A stretch of 60,608 nucleotides of DNA from the NCBI GenBank assembly GCA_030678995.1, contig JAUXTQ010000050.1, forward strand, positions 1 to 60,608, in the 5' to 3' direction. Below the pieces are notes generated by a model, which saw only the letters and a program-made list of their open reading frames with translations, did not search any database and had not been told where the DNA came from. Origin of the DNA: Caulobacter sp. (GTDB lineage Bacteria > Pseudomonadota > Alphaproteobacteria > Caulobacterales > Caulobacteraceae). Below are positions 58,344 through 60,608 of the stretch, in pieces. Position 1 is the first letter of the stretch; every line of letters begins with the position of its first letter. A program made the translations under genes and the position numbers.

Positions 58344-60422
<2,079 letters not shown>

Positions 60423-60473
60423 CCCCAACCCCCAAACGTAAGGACCCCGATTGGGGGACCAGGAGCTAAGAAA

Positions 60474-60608
60474 ATGGCCAAGGAAAAGTTTGAACGTAAC
60501 AAGCCGCACTGCAACATCGGCACGATTGGTCACGTTGACCACGGCAAGACGACGCTGACGGCGGCGATCACGATGGTTCTGGCCAAGGCCAGCGGCGGCA
60601 AGGCGATG
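60474..60608 (+). CDS. tuf: Elongation factor Tu, 5' part only
   Basis: The first 45 codons, ending at the window edge: [57 protein letters not shown] is the G1 loop of EF-Tu. Start after CAGGAGCTAAGAAA. The spacer before it has CCCCAA (60423-60428) able to pair with TTGGGG further on. The gene continues outside the window. Confidence 0.97.
   Translation, partial: MAKEKFERNKPHCNIGTIGHVDHGKTTLTAAITMVLAKASGGKAM

Overview
The window is GC-rich, densely coding bacterial DNA that looks like a chromosome of the alphaproteobacterial order Caulobacterales (Caulobacter or Phenylobacterium type). The grounds are indirect: the tkt-purT-gap-pgk-fba cluster; a 6S RNA between zapA and the 5-formyl-THF cyclo-ligase gene; yebC/ruvCAB next to ybgC-tolQRAB-pal-cpoB; promoters resembling the Caulobacter housekeeping form (TTG-rich -35, about 14 bases, GCTANAWC-like -10); and several classes of alphaproteobacterial intergenic repeat. 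The genus cannot be fixed without a database search.

Layout. 1-4.6 kb: end of an ABC-2 permease gene, a CrtZ-like carotenoid hydroxylase, a TspO-like protein, a large MHS-type MFS transporter and a Phd/PIN toxin-antitoxin (TA) pair. 4.6-12.5 kb, minus strand: central carbon genes tkt, purT, gap, pgk and fba, with a SUKH-family gene between gap and pgk and a tiny two-gene membrane operon between pgk and fba. 12.6-17.4 kb, plus strand: DUF4164-like coiled coil, zapA, 6S RNA, fau, a YmdB-like phosphodiesterase, an ExbB-like gene with a BlaI repressor behind a clear operator/promoter, a histidine phosphatase and yebC. 17.4-20.3 kb: two tandem paralogous M20 peptidases. 20.5-24.2 kb: MgtC, a small secreted protein and ruvCAB. 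24.2-30.8 kb: a GIY-YIG gene bracketed by paired inverted repeats, a lipoprotein, and the Tol-Pal cell-envelope system. 30.9-34.8 kb, minus strand: hybrid histidine kinase, moeA and fpr.

35-60.6 kb is the transcription/translation core: tRNA-Trp, secE, nusG, rplK, rplA, rplJ, rplL, rpoB, rpoC, rpsL, rpsG, fusA and the start of tuf. The normally compact rplKAJL-rpoBC order is kept but split twice. A 3 kb accessory block (VapBC, a small unknown, TetR, PF10118-type hydrolase, Cys-rich secreted protein) sits between rplA and rplJ. A 4 kb block (M15 dipeptidase, M61 peptidase, another VapBC-like pair, a DUF1328-like protein) sits between rplL and rpoB. Strong terminators close rplA, rplL and rpoC, and rpoB has its own promoter-like element and a structured leader.

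The signals most worth following up are: a stand-alone GIY-YIG gene flanked on both sides by inverted pairs of one repeat family; a separate 28-base REP-like palindrome family; a repeat-derived C-terminal tail on RuvC; the BlaI-controlled ExbB-like gene; and three PIN-domain TA modules, each with its own palindrome or promoter, two of them in the seams of the ribosomal/RNA polymerase cluster.
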